From Alphaproteobacteria bacterium (lineage in GTDB: Bacteria; Pseudomonadota; Alphaproteobacteria; UBA828), in contig JABJCZ010000187.1 of NCBI GenBank assembly GCA_018668475.1, positions 1 through 5,282 of the forward strand: 5,282 nucleotides of DNA. The letters run 5' to 3'. The first letter of the stretch is position 1, and the number at the start of each line of letters is the position of its first letter. The notes beneath the pieces were generated by a model that saw nothing but the letters and a program-made list of their open reading frames with translations, had not been told where the DNA came from and made no database searches. A program made the position numbers and the translations under genes. Positions 1-5,282 of this stretch are shown here, piece by piece.

Positions 1-2
1 CG

Positions 3-1382
3 CGCGGCACGCGTGGTCATGCCGACGGCGACGTTCGGCCAGACCTCCCGGATGACGACGCGGACCGGCTGAAAGCCATGATTGTGGCCTGCCTTGAAGG
101 GCGCGGGGGGCAGGTTTCAGCGCGCGGGCGGGCGGCAAACCTCGGCGAGACGTATCTATCGCTCAATGCAGCGGGCCGGTTGCGCTTCCTACGCTTGCTT
201 GTGGATGATTTCGGTGTCGATGACGCGGCTCTTGATCAGGCGACGGAGGCCATGCGGAGCGCCGATGGACTGGACTCTCGGCGGGAAGCCGCGCGCAAAC
301 TGAAGCGCGCGTTGATCCCCGCCAGAGTCAAATTATTGACTCAGTTCAATGGATTGCCCGAGGGAATCAAGTTTTTGGTCGACCTCCGGGCCGAGGTCCG
401 CGACGCCCTCGCCGAGGCGCCGGACTTAGCTCCCTTGGATACGGACATGCGCGAGCTTCTGGGTGCCTGGTTTGACGTGGGCCTGCTGCGTCTCGAGCGT
501 ATTACCTGGCAAGCACCAGCGGCCTTGCTCGAGAAACTTGCGGCATATGAGGCTGTTCATGCCATCCGATCCTGGCAGGATCTCAAGAACAGGCTTGATT
601 CTGATCGTCGCTACTACGCATTTTTTCACCCGAATATGCCGGGCGAGCCCCTTATTTTTGTTGAAGTAGCTCTTGTAAGCGGCATTTCCGACAGTATTCA
701 AAGCCTGCTTGACGAAGGGGCCCCTGCGGACGATCCGGCAAGCGCGGATACGGCAGTATTTTACTCGATTTCGAATGCGCAACGCGGGCTCGACGGCCTG
801 TCGTTTGGCGAATTTCTTATTAAGCAGGTGGTTGATGACCTCAGCCGTGAGTTGCCTCAATTGAAGACCTTCGCGACGTTGTCGCCGCTGCCGGGTTTTT
901 CACGCTGGCTGACGGCAAAGCTCGAGCATGCTGACGGGGACGGGAGCCTGGATCTTTTGACGCCGGCTGAAGCCGATACCATTTGCGATCTGTGCGATGA
1001 CGAATCCGGAGCGAACGCGCTGAAAACCATACTGAGTCGCCGTTGGCATGACGATGCGGCACAGCGAGACGCGCTGGAGCAGCCGCTCCTGCGGCTGGCG
1101 GCGCGATACCTTACGAGCGAGACGCGTGCCAATGGGCAACCACTGGACCCGGTTGCCCGTTTTCACCTGGCTAATGGCGCCCGAATAGAGCGATTGAACT
1201 GGCTTGCTGACCGATCGGTGAACGGGCTCGAGAAGTCCTTCGGCGTGATGGTCAATTACCAGTACCGGCGTAAAGATATAGAGGCCAATCACGAGGCTTA
1301 CCGCGGCGAGGGGGCCTTGGTGGCATCGCCAGCCGTGCGGGCGTTGGCAAGCCTGCCGCGCAACAGTCGGGGGAGCCGATAA
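3..1382 (+). CDS. Malonyl-CoA decarboxylase, 5' end beyond the window
   Basis: Decarboxylates malonyl-CoA to acetyl-CoA and CO2, the reaction of bacterial MatA and human MLYCD; a soluble enzyme. Residues are numbered from the in-frame ATG at 78. Seen: FHPNMPGEPLIFVEVAL at 183-199, FYSISNAQRGLDG at 228-240, TLSPLPGF at 267-274 and DPVARFHLANGA at 357-368. S269 and H363 sit where human MLYCD has its catalytic Ser329 and His423, with the same spacing of 94 residues, so the active site looks intact. The C-terminus continues through NWLAD and MVNYQY as in the family; there is no SKL-type peroxisomal signal. The frame stays open for 25 codons upstream of 78 to the edge, no good Shine-Dalgarno precedes 78, and family members have additional N-terminal sequence, so the true start is probably outside. 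If ATG 78 were the start, the protein would be 434 aa. No mat operon partner is visible. The family call is confident; the start is not. Confidence 0.93.
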   Translation, partial: RGTRGHADGDVRPDLPDDDADRLKAMIVACLEGRGGQVSARGRAANLGETYLSLNAAGRLRFLRLLVDDFGVDDAALDQATEAMRSADGLDSRREAARKLKRALIPARVKLLTQFNGLPEGIKFLVDLRAEVRDALAEAPDLAPLDTDMRELLGAWFDVGLLRLERITWQAPAALLEKLAAYEAVHAIRSWQDLKNRLDSDRRYYAFFHPNMPGEPLIFVEVALVSGISDSIQSLLDEGAPADDPASADTAVFYSISNAQRGLDGLSFGEFLIKQVVDDLSRELPQLKTFATLSPLPGFSRWLTAKLEHADGDGSLDLLTPAEADTICDLCDDESGANALKTILSRRWHDDAAQRDALEQPLLRLAARYLTSETRANGQPLDPVARFHLANGARIERLNWLADRSVNGLEKSFGVMVNYQYRRKDIEANHEAYRGEGALVASPAVRALASLPRNSRGSR

Positions 1383-1384
1383 TT

Positions 1385-1422
1385 CCTGTTGCGTGCCGCC
1401 ACCAATATTATTGGGCGACAGG
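1385..1422 (+). other. Imperfect stem-loop just after the malonyl-CoA decarboxylase stop
   Basis: The core is CCAAT-ATT-ATTGG at 1402-1414. It extends outward through CGC (1397-1399) with GCG (1415-1417) and CCTGT (1385-1389) with ACAGG (1418-1422). The right arm is continuous, but the left arm needs bulges of 2 and 7 nt. It begins 2 nt after the stop codon, where a terminator or 3'-end stabilising hairpin would be expected. No T-run follows, so it is not a standard intrinsic terminator. Function is inferred from position only. Confidence 0.28.
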
Positions 1423-1498
1423 CGCAATCCTATGTTATACGGCGTTTATATCTTTCTGATCGGCTAGAAATAGACGGTCGGAAGTGGTTGGTTTGTGC

Positions 1499-1583
1499 GC
1501 GGGCGTGGCGGAATTGGTAGACGCGCGTGGTTTAGGTCCACGTAGCGCAAGCTGTGGGGGTTCGAGTCCCTTCGCCCGCACCA
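1499..1583 (+). tRNA. tRNA-Leu, anticodon UAG
   Basis: An 85-nt class II tRNA that decodes CUN leucine codons, chiefly CUA. The acceptor stem pairs GCGGGCG (1499-1505) with CGCCCGC (1573-1579), followed by discriminator A at 1580 and an encoded CCA at 1581-1583. The anticodon stem pairs CGTGG (1526-1530) with CCACG (1538-1542) and encloses the loop TTTAGGT, giving anticodon TAG at 1533-1535. A long variable arm with stem AGC/GCT around 1544-1553 is typical of leucine tRNAs. The T-arm has stem GGGGG/CCCTT, with two G-U pairs, around the loop TTCGAGT. It lies 116 bp after the decarboxylase gene and 85 bp before tig on the same strand. No T-rich terminator separates it from tig, so cotranscription with later processing is possible. 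All canonical elements are intact. Confidence 0.97.
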
Positions 1584-1653
1584 ACGCCACCCACAATCTG
1601 ACAACACAGTATTCGTTTAGTTCTATTTGGCCCAACCAGACAACCGAGATGTT

Positions 1654-1657
1654 GGAG
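1654..1657 (+). promoter_or_regulatory. Ribosome binding site that sets the tig start
   Basis: GGAG lies 11 nt upstream of the ATG at 1669. An in-frame ATG at 1627 would put this motif inside the coding region and add 14 residues not seen in trigger factors. The site therefore supports 1669 as the start. The spacing is slightly long. Confidence 0.55.
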
Positions 1658-1668
1658 ATCGCCGTTCC

Positions 1669-3201
1669 ATGCAGGTGACCGAAACCCATTCCGAAGGGTT
1701 GAAACGCGGATTTACAGTCGTCGTTCCAGCCGCTGACCTCGAGTCAGCGGTGAATAGTCGGCTTGAGGAAATCAGTCAGACCGTTGAGATGAAGGGGTTT
1801 CGGCCGGGCAAAGTGCCCATGAGCATCGTGCGCCAGAAATACCGGCCCTCGATCCTGGGAGAAGTTCTGGAACAGACGATCCAGGAGAGCGCCCGCAAGG
1901 CGATTGAAGAAAAATCGCTGCGTCCGGCCATGCAGCCGAAGATCGAGATCAAGGATTTCGCGGACGACAAGGACCTTGAGTTCACGATGGACGTCGAATT
2001 GATGCCGGAATTCGAGGTCGGCGACCTTTCCGAGCTCAAATTGACGCGCATGACGGCGGAAATCACCGATCAGACCATCGACGACGCCATGACTCGCATA
2101 TCTGAGGCCGAGAAGCGTTTTGAGAAGGTCGAAGAGGATCGGGGGGCCCTATCCGGTGATGCCCTGCTGATCGACTTCGTGGGCGAGATTGACGGCGTGA
2201 CCAGTGATGGCGCGACCGGCAATGATTTTGAGCTGGAACTCGGGAGCAACTCGTTTATTCCCGGATTTGAAGAACAGTTGATCGGCTCCAAGGCTGGCGA
2301 CCAAAAGGAAGTCAAACTGAACTTCCCGGAGGATTATCCGCACCCGGATAGTGCCGGCAAGGAAGCTAAATTCGCTGTTACTGTCAAAGAGATACGCGCG
2401 CGTGCTGAGACGGCCATTGATGACCTGATGGCGCAGCGACACGGATTTGATGACCTCCCGGGCATGAAGACTGGCGTGCGCGAAAGGTTAGTTCAGGAAT
2501 TTGATCAGGCGGCGCGGGCACGGTTGAAGCGGAGCATGTTGGACTCGCTTGCAGAACGCCATTCGTTTGATGTGCCACCGAGTATGATCGAGCAGGAGTT
2601 CGAGCAGATCTGGAAACAGATCAAGGCGGACATGGAGCGAACCGGGCAGACGTTTGAAGAGGCAACCGGTGATACTGAGGAAAACGCCGAAAAGGAATAT
2701 CGCGGGATTGCGGCTCGCCGGGTGCGTCTTGGCCTTGTTCTTGCCGAAATTGGTCGTCAGAACAATATGAATGTTACCCAGCAGGATCTGGTGAACGCCG
2801 CCATGGAATCTGCCAGCCAAATGCCGAACCCGGAGCAGGTCGCCGAGTTCTACCGGGCAAATCCGCAGGCCTTGGAGCGTTTTCAGGCACCTGTGTTTGA
2901 AGACAAGGTGGTCGCATTCGTTACCGAACTCGCGACGGTGACAGACAAAACCGTGTCCCAAGACGAGTTGTTCAGTGACCCGGATGGTGACAGTGCGGGC
3001 GACGATGAGGCCAAAAAGCCGGCCAAAAAGAAAGCTGCCGCAAAGAAAAAGGTAGCTGCAAAGGCTGATGGCGACGCCAAGAAAGCAGCACCTAAAAAGA
3101 AGGCCGCTGCGCCCAAGAAGAAGGCCGCGACCAAGGCTGACGATAGTGACAAACCGGCGGCAGCGAAAAAGACAGCGAAGAAGAAAAGCACCAAAGAATA
3201 G
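1669..3201 (+). CDS. tig: Trigger factor, ribosome-associated chaperone and peptidyl-prolyl isomerase
   Basis: Binds at the ribosome exit tunnel, shields nascent chains and catalyses prolyl isomerisation. The start at 1669 ([15 protein letters not shown]) places the ribosome-docking signature GFRPGKVP at residues 43-50, the same position as in E. coli; the longer frame from 1627 is rejected. The predicted 510 aa divide into an N-terminal ribosome-binding domain (about 1-112), an FKBP-type isomerase domain starting near 163 ([14 protein letters not shown]) and ending near 245, and the helical C-terminal chaperone domain ending near 435. The rest is an added low-complexity tail, since E. coli trigger factor is only 432 aa. 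Residues 448-510 contain 25 Lys and 21 Ala. clpP follows after 32 bp on the same strand, consistent with one transcript. Identity is certain; the role of the tail is unknown. Confidence 0.97.
   Translation: MQVTETHSEGLKRGFTVVVPAADLESAVNSRLEEISQTVEMKGFRPGKVPMSIVRQKYRPSILGEVLEQTIQESARKAIEEKSLRPAMQPKIEIKDFADDKDLEFTMDVELMPEFEVGDLSELKLTRMTAEITDQTIDDAMTRISEAEKRFEKVEEDRGALSGDALLIDFVGEIDGVTSDGATGNDFELELGSNSFIPGFEEQLIGSKAGDQKEVKLNFPEDYPHPDSAGKEAKFAVTVKEIRARAETAIDDLMAQRHGFDDLPGMKTGVRERLVQEFDQAARARLKRSMLDSLAERHSFDVPPSMIEQEFEQIWKQIKADMERTGQTFEEATGDTEENAEKEYRGIAARRVRLGLVLAEIGRQNNMNVTQQDLVNAAMESASQMPNPEQVAEFYRANPQALERFQAPVFEDKVVAFVTELATVTDKTVSQDELFSDPDGDSAGDDEAKKPAKKKAAAKKKVAAKADGDAKKAAPKKKAAAPKKKAATKADDSDKPAAAKKTAKKKSTKE
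3010..3198 (+). repeat. Lys/Ala-rich repeat tail encoded at the 3' end of tig
   Basis: Codes for trigger factor residues 448-510, of which 46 of 63 are Lys or Ala. [12 protein letters not shown] (459-470, bases 3043-3078) recurs as [12 protein letters not shown] (483-494, bases 3115-3150), a period of 72 nt. A shorter APKKKAA unit occurs twice in between (474-480 and 481-487). The reading frame is intact throughout. It resembles histone H1-like or AlgP-like basic tails in composition only. Internal duplication or slippage is an inference from these repeats. Confidence 0.75.
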
Positions 3202-3233
3202 GTGGCGAACCCCACCCGCGAGGAGCGATAGCA

Positions 3234-3884
3234 ATGGCCGACATAATTGAAACTTACGCCAATACGCTTGTGCCCATGGTGGTCGAGCAGACCAACCGGG
3301 GCGAGCGCGCATACGACATTTACTCGCGATTGTTGAAGGAGCGGATCATTTTCATGACCGGTCCCGTCGGCGACGAAATGGCGAGCCTGATTACGGCGCA
3401 GATGCTGTTTCTTGAATCCGAGAACCCGGACAAGGAAATATCGATGTACATCAATTCGCCGGGCGGCCTTGTGACGGCTGGCCTCGCGATTTATGACACT
3501 ATGCAGTACGTCAAGCCGGATATTTCGACCCTGGTCATTGGTCAGGCGGCATCAATGGGCTCTTTGCTGATGTGTGCGGGCACACCCGGGCAGCGATATT
3601 CACTGCCAAACGCTCGGATTATGCTGCATCAGCCGTCAGGCGGGTTTCAAGGGCAGGCCACTGATATCGAGATCCATGCCAAGGAAATTCTTGCTTTGCG
3701 TCAACGGCTTAACGAGATTTATGTAGAACATACCGGTCAAAAACTGGATGTCGTTGAGAAGAGCATGGAGCGCGATAACTTCTTTACGCCTGAAGAAGCT
3801 CAGAAGTTTGGGCTTATTGACGAAGTTGTGCTGCATCGTCCTGCCAAAGCCGAAGACGGCGGCGGGGACGACAAAAAGGAGTAA
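3234..3884 (+). CDS. clpP: ATP-dependent Clp protease, proteolytic subunit ClpP
   Basis: Serine peptidase that forms a double heptameric barrel and degrades proteins fed in by ClpX or ClpA in the cytoplasm. The predicted 216 aa match the usual length. The catalytic triad is Ser107 in GQAASMGS, His132 in MLHQPSGG and Asp181 in ERDNFF; the 25- and 49-residue spacings equal those of E. coli ClpP. INSPGG at 73-78 and [14 protein letters not shown] at 140-153 are further family hallmarks. By alignment with the E. coli propeptide, self-processing probably occurs just before TLVPMVVEQ, near residue 10. The short C-terminal tail from about 203 is acidic and glycine-rich and ends in KKE. AGGAG at 3221-3225 lies 8 nt before the ATG. 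The gene sits 32 bp after tig and 222 bp before its partner clpX. Nothing indicates an inactive paralogue. Confidence 0.98.
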   Translation: MADIIETYANTLVPMVVEQTNRGERAYDIYSRLLKERIIFMTGPVGDEMASLITAQMLFLESENPDKEISMYINSPGGLVTAGLAIYDTMQYVKPDISTLVIGQAASMGSLLMCAGTPGQRYSLPNARIMLHQPSGGFQGQATDIEIHAKEILALRQRLNEIYVEHTGQKLDVVEKSMERDNFFTPEEAQKFGLIDEVVLHRPAKAEDGGGDDKKE

Positions 3885-3891
3885 ATTTAAC

Positions 3892-3905
3892 GCTTTCTTG
3901 AAAGC
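3892..3905. repeat. Short palindrome GCTTTC-TT-GAAAGC after clpP
   Basis: Perfect 6-bp inverted arms around a 2-nt centre, starting 8 nt after the clpP stop. As RNA it would fold as a 5-bp stem, GCUUU with AAAGC, capped by a CUUG tetraloop. No T-run follows, so it is not a classical terminator. It could be a weak 3' hairpin of the clpP message, a protein-binding palindrome, or chance. Confidence 0.4.
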
Positions 3906-4035
3906 CCCCATTTAGGGTGTTGGCAGGCGGGAAAGGGTTTAAACGAGCATCAGAAGGAACTGGACAACCGGCGAAGTTGAGTGCCAACCTCACGCGGGCC
4001 GCCACGATTCGTCAATACAGGGGCGTTACCGGCGG

Positions 4036-4062
4036 CTTGGGAGTTCAGTTTCCAGATATAAG
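4036..4062 (+). promoter_or_regulatory. Weak candidate promoter for clpX
   Basis: TATAAG at 4057-4062 matches the -10 consensus TATAAT at five of six positions. CTTGGG at 4036-4041 could serve as a -35, being similar to the CTTG-type -35 of alphaproteobacterial heat-shock promoters. The 15-nt gap is short for the housekeeping sigma factor but nearer to RpoH spacing. A start near 4069 would give a leader of about 40 nt before the clpX ATG. The long clpP-clpX gap makes an own promoter plausible, but this exact site is a guess. Confidence 0.3.
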
Positions 4063-4106
4063 ATGTTCAGGCATTTTCGGGTGCCGGAGCCAGCGACGGA
4101 GTGGGC

Positions 4107-5282
4107 ATGAACAAGTCCAGTGGCAGTGATTCGAAGAACACCCTCTACTGTTCTTTCTGCGGAAAGAGCCAGCATGAAGTGCGTAAACTCATCGCTGGCC
4201 CGACCGTGTTTATCTGCGATGAGTGTGTCGAACTCTGCATGGACATCATTCGCGAGGAACACAAGAGCGCGAAGGTCAAGAGCAGGGACGGTGTTCCGAC
4301 CCCGCAGGAAATCAGTGACGTTCTCGATGATTATGTGATCGGCCAAGGCCACGCCAAGCGTGTTCTCTCTGTTGCCGTCCACAATCATTACAAGCGCCTT
4401 GCCCACGACGGGAAGAATGTCGAAGTGGAGCTGGCCAAATCCAATATCATGCTGCTCGGCCCGACCGGCTGCGGCAAGACGCTGCTCGCGCAGACCTTGG
4501 CCCGCATCCTCGATGTGCCGTTCACCATGGCCGACGCCACCACACTAACCGAAGCCGGTTATGTCGGTGAGGATGTCGAGAACATCATTCTCAAACTTTT
4601 GCAGTCGGCCGATTACAATGTGGAGCGGGCGCAGCGCGGCATCGTTTACCTCGATGAGGTCGACAAGATTGCCCGTAAATCCGACAACCCGTCGATCACC
4701 CGCGATGTTTCCGGTGAAGGCGTGCAGCAGGCGCTGCTCAAGATCATGGAAGGCACGGTCGCTTCTGTTCCGCCTCAGGGCGGCCGCAAGCATCCGCAGC
4801 AGGAATTTCTGCAGGTCGATACGACAAACATCCTGTTCATTTGCGGCGGCGCATTTTCCGGTCTCGAAAAAATTATCGGTCAACGCGGCCGGGGAACGTC
4901 CATTGGCTTTGGCGCCGACGTACGCGGTCCGGACGAGCGGATGACAGGAGAGTTGCTGCAGGAAGTTGAACCCGAAGACCTTTTGAAATTTGGCCTGATT
5001 CCAGAATTCATCGGTCGTGTGCCGGTCTTGGCCACACTTGAGGATCTCGACGAACCAGCGCTGGTCGAAATTTTGACCCAGCCCAAAAATGCGTTGGTGA
5101 AGCAGTATCAGAAGTTGTTCGACATGGAAGATGTCCAGCTTACGTTTACCGATGACGCGCTTTCGGCGATCGCACAACGTGCGATCTCCCGTAAGACAGG
5201 TGCACGTGGGCTCAGGTCAATTCTTGAAGGAATTCTCCTCGATTCCATGTTTGAGTTGCCCGGTTTCGAGACCGTGGAAGAG
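4107..5282 (+). CDS. clpX: ATP-dependent Clp protease, ATP-binding subunit ClpX (3' end beyond the window)
   Basis: AAA+ hexameric unfoldase that recognises substrates and threads them into ClpP. The 392 codons present contain, in order: a zinc-binding domain with Cys15, Cys18, Cys37 and Cys40; Walker A GPTGCGKT at 118-125; the pore loop GYVG at 151-154; Walker B IVYLDE with Asp183 and Glu184; the RKH loop at 227-229; the ClpP-docking IGF loop at 266-268; the arginine finger Arg304 in EFIGRVP; and the sensor 2 arginine in GARGLR, Arg367. The cysteine numbering equals that of E. coli ClpX, which supports the ATG at 4107, and GGAG at 4098-4101 lies 5 nt upstream. An in-frame GTG at 4101 is less likely. 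E. coli ClpX has 424 residues, so roughly 30 should be missing here. Cys122 inside the P-loop, where E. coli has Ser, is common in alphaproteobacteria. All functional motifs are intact. lon often follows in this cluster but cannot be seen. Confidence 0.98.
   Translation, partial: MNKSSGSDSKNTLYCSFCGKSQHEVRKLIAGPTVFICDECVELCMDIIREEHKSAKVKSRDGVPTPQEISDVLDDYVIGQGHAKRVLSVAVHNHYKRLAHDGKNVEVELAKSNIMLLGPTGCGKTLLAQTLARILDVPFTMADATTLTEAGYVGEDVENIILKLLQSADYNVERAQRGIVYLDEVDKIARKSDNPSITRDVSGEGVQQALLKIMEGTVASVPPQGGRKHPQQEFLQVDTTNILFICGGAFSGLEKIIGQRGRGTSIGFGADVRGPDERMTGELLQEVEPEDLLKFGLIPEFIGRVPVLATLEDLDEPALVEILTQPKNALVKQYQKLFDMEDVQLTFTDDALSAIAQRAISRKTGARGLRSILEGILLDSMFELPGFETVEE

Noticed and set aside
1411..1452. 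TTGGGC with downstream TATGTT, TTATAC or TATATC as a promoter for tRNA-Leu
   Set aside because: The region is AT-rich and in the right place, but no pair has both acceptable matches and 16-18 nt spacing. A promoter likely exists here, but I cannot fix its position.
1598..1626. CTGACA (1598-1603) and TTCTAT (1621-1626), spaced 17 nt, as a tig promoter
   Set aside because: The -35 is good, but the -10 matches TATAAT at only three of six positions. Too weak to list as a feature.
1632..1655. CCAAC (1632-1636) pairing with GTTGG (1651-1655), partly covering the tig Shine-Dalgarno
   Set aside because: A 5-bp stem with a 14-nt loop is too weak to claim translational control.
2488..3312. Minus-strand open frame of 274 codons over the tig 3' end and clpP start
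   Set aside because: It lies antisense to well-conserved tig and clpP, has no recognisable domain, and its open length follows from the codon composition of the opposite strand.
3876..3881. AAGGAG Shine-Dalgarno-like sequence at the end of clpP
   Set aside because: It is simply the codons for the final Lys-Glu of ClpP, and no start codon follows at a usable distance.
3897..3914. CTTGAA followed by CCCCATTTA, both resembling the -35 and -10 elements of sigma-32 promoters
   Set aside because: The elements are only 3 nt apart, against the 13-17 nt needed, and neither has a properly spaced partner elsewhere. Most likely coincidence.
3919..3988. Inverted repeat GTTGGCA (3919-3925) and TGCCAAC (3982-3988)
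   Set aside because: Seven-base arms 56 nt apart are expected about once by chance in a region this size.
3917..4129. Small + strand open frame of 70 codons in the clpP-clpX gap
   Set aside because: No convincing ribosome binding site, no recognisable motif, and it overlaps the clpX start in another frame.
4545..5177. Minus-strand open frame of 210 codons opposite clpX
   Set aside because: Fully antisense to a highly conserved AAA+ domain and with no family resemblance; a coding shadow.

Overview
The window looks like a chromosomal housekeeping segment from an alphaproteobacterium. This rests on the proteins: ClpX has the P-loop variant GPTGCGKT and an alphaproteobacterial-style linker around its IGF loop, ClpP has the alphaproteobacterial N-terminus, and trigger factor carries a Lys/Ala-rich tail. 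The order tRNA-Leu, tig, clpP, clpX also fits. The lineage call is inference from remembered families, with no search behind it. All supported genes are on the + strand.

Layout: (1) the left edge to 1382 holds most of a malonyl-CoA decarboxylase gene, whose frame is still open at the window edge; (2) a 116-bp gap contains an imperfect stem-loop; (3) a tRNA-Leu gene with anticodon UAG lies at 1499-1583 and encodes its own CCA; (4) trigger factor (tig) is at 1669-3201, with its start set by family alignment and a Shine-Dalgarno, and with a 63-residue Lys/Ala-rich C-terminal tail; (5) clpP is at 3234-3884, 32 bp after tig, with an intact Ser-His-Asp triad; (6) a 222-bp gap holds a palindrome and a weak promoter candidate; (7) clpX starts at 4107 and runs off the right edge at codon 392, probably lacking only about the last 30 residues.

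Together tig, clpP and clpX form the widespread protein quality-control cluster. Trigger factor meets nascent chains at the ribosome exit, ClpX unfolds tagged or native substrates with ATP, and ClpP degrades them. tig and clpP are close enough to share a transcript. The longer gap before clpX leaves room for its own promoter. Malonyl-CoA decarboxylase is metabolically unrelated and is probably just an upstream neighbour.

I found no mobile element, CRISPR array, defence system or unknown gene. The findings are therefore modest: the trigger factor tail, the palindrome after clpP, the clpX promoter region, the uncertain decarboxylase start and the stem-loop after it.
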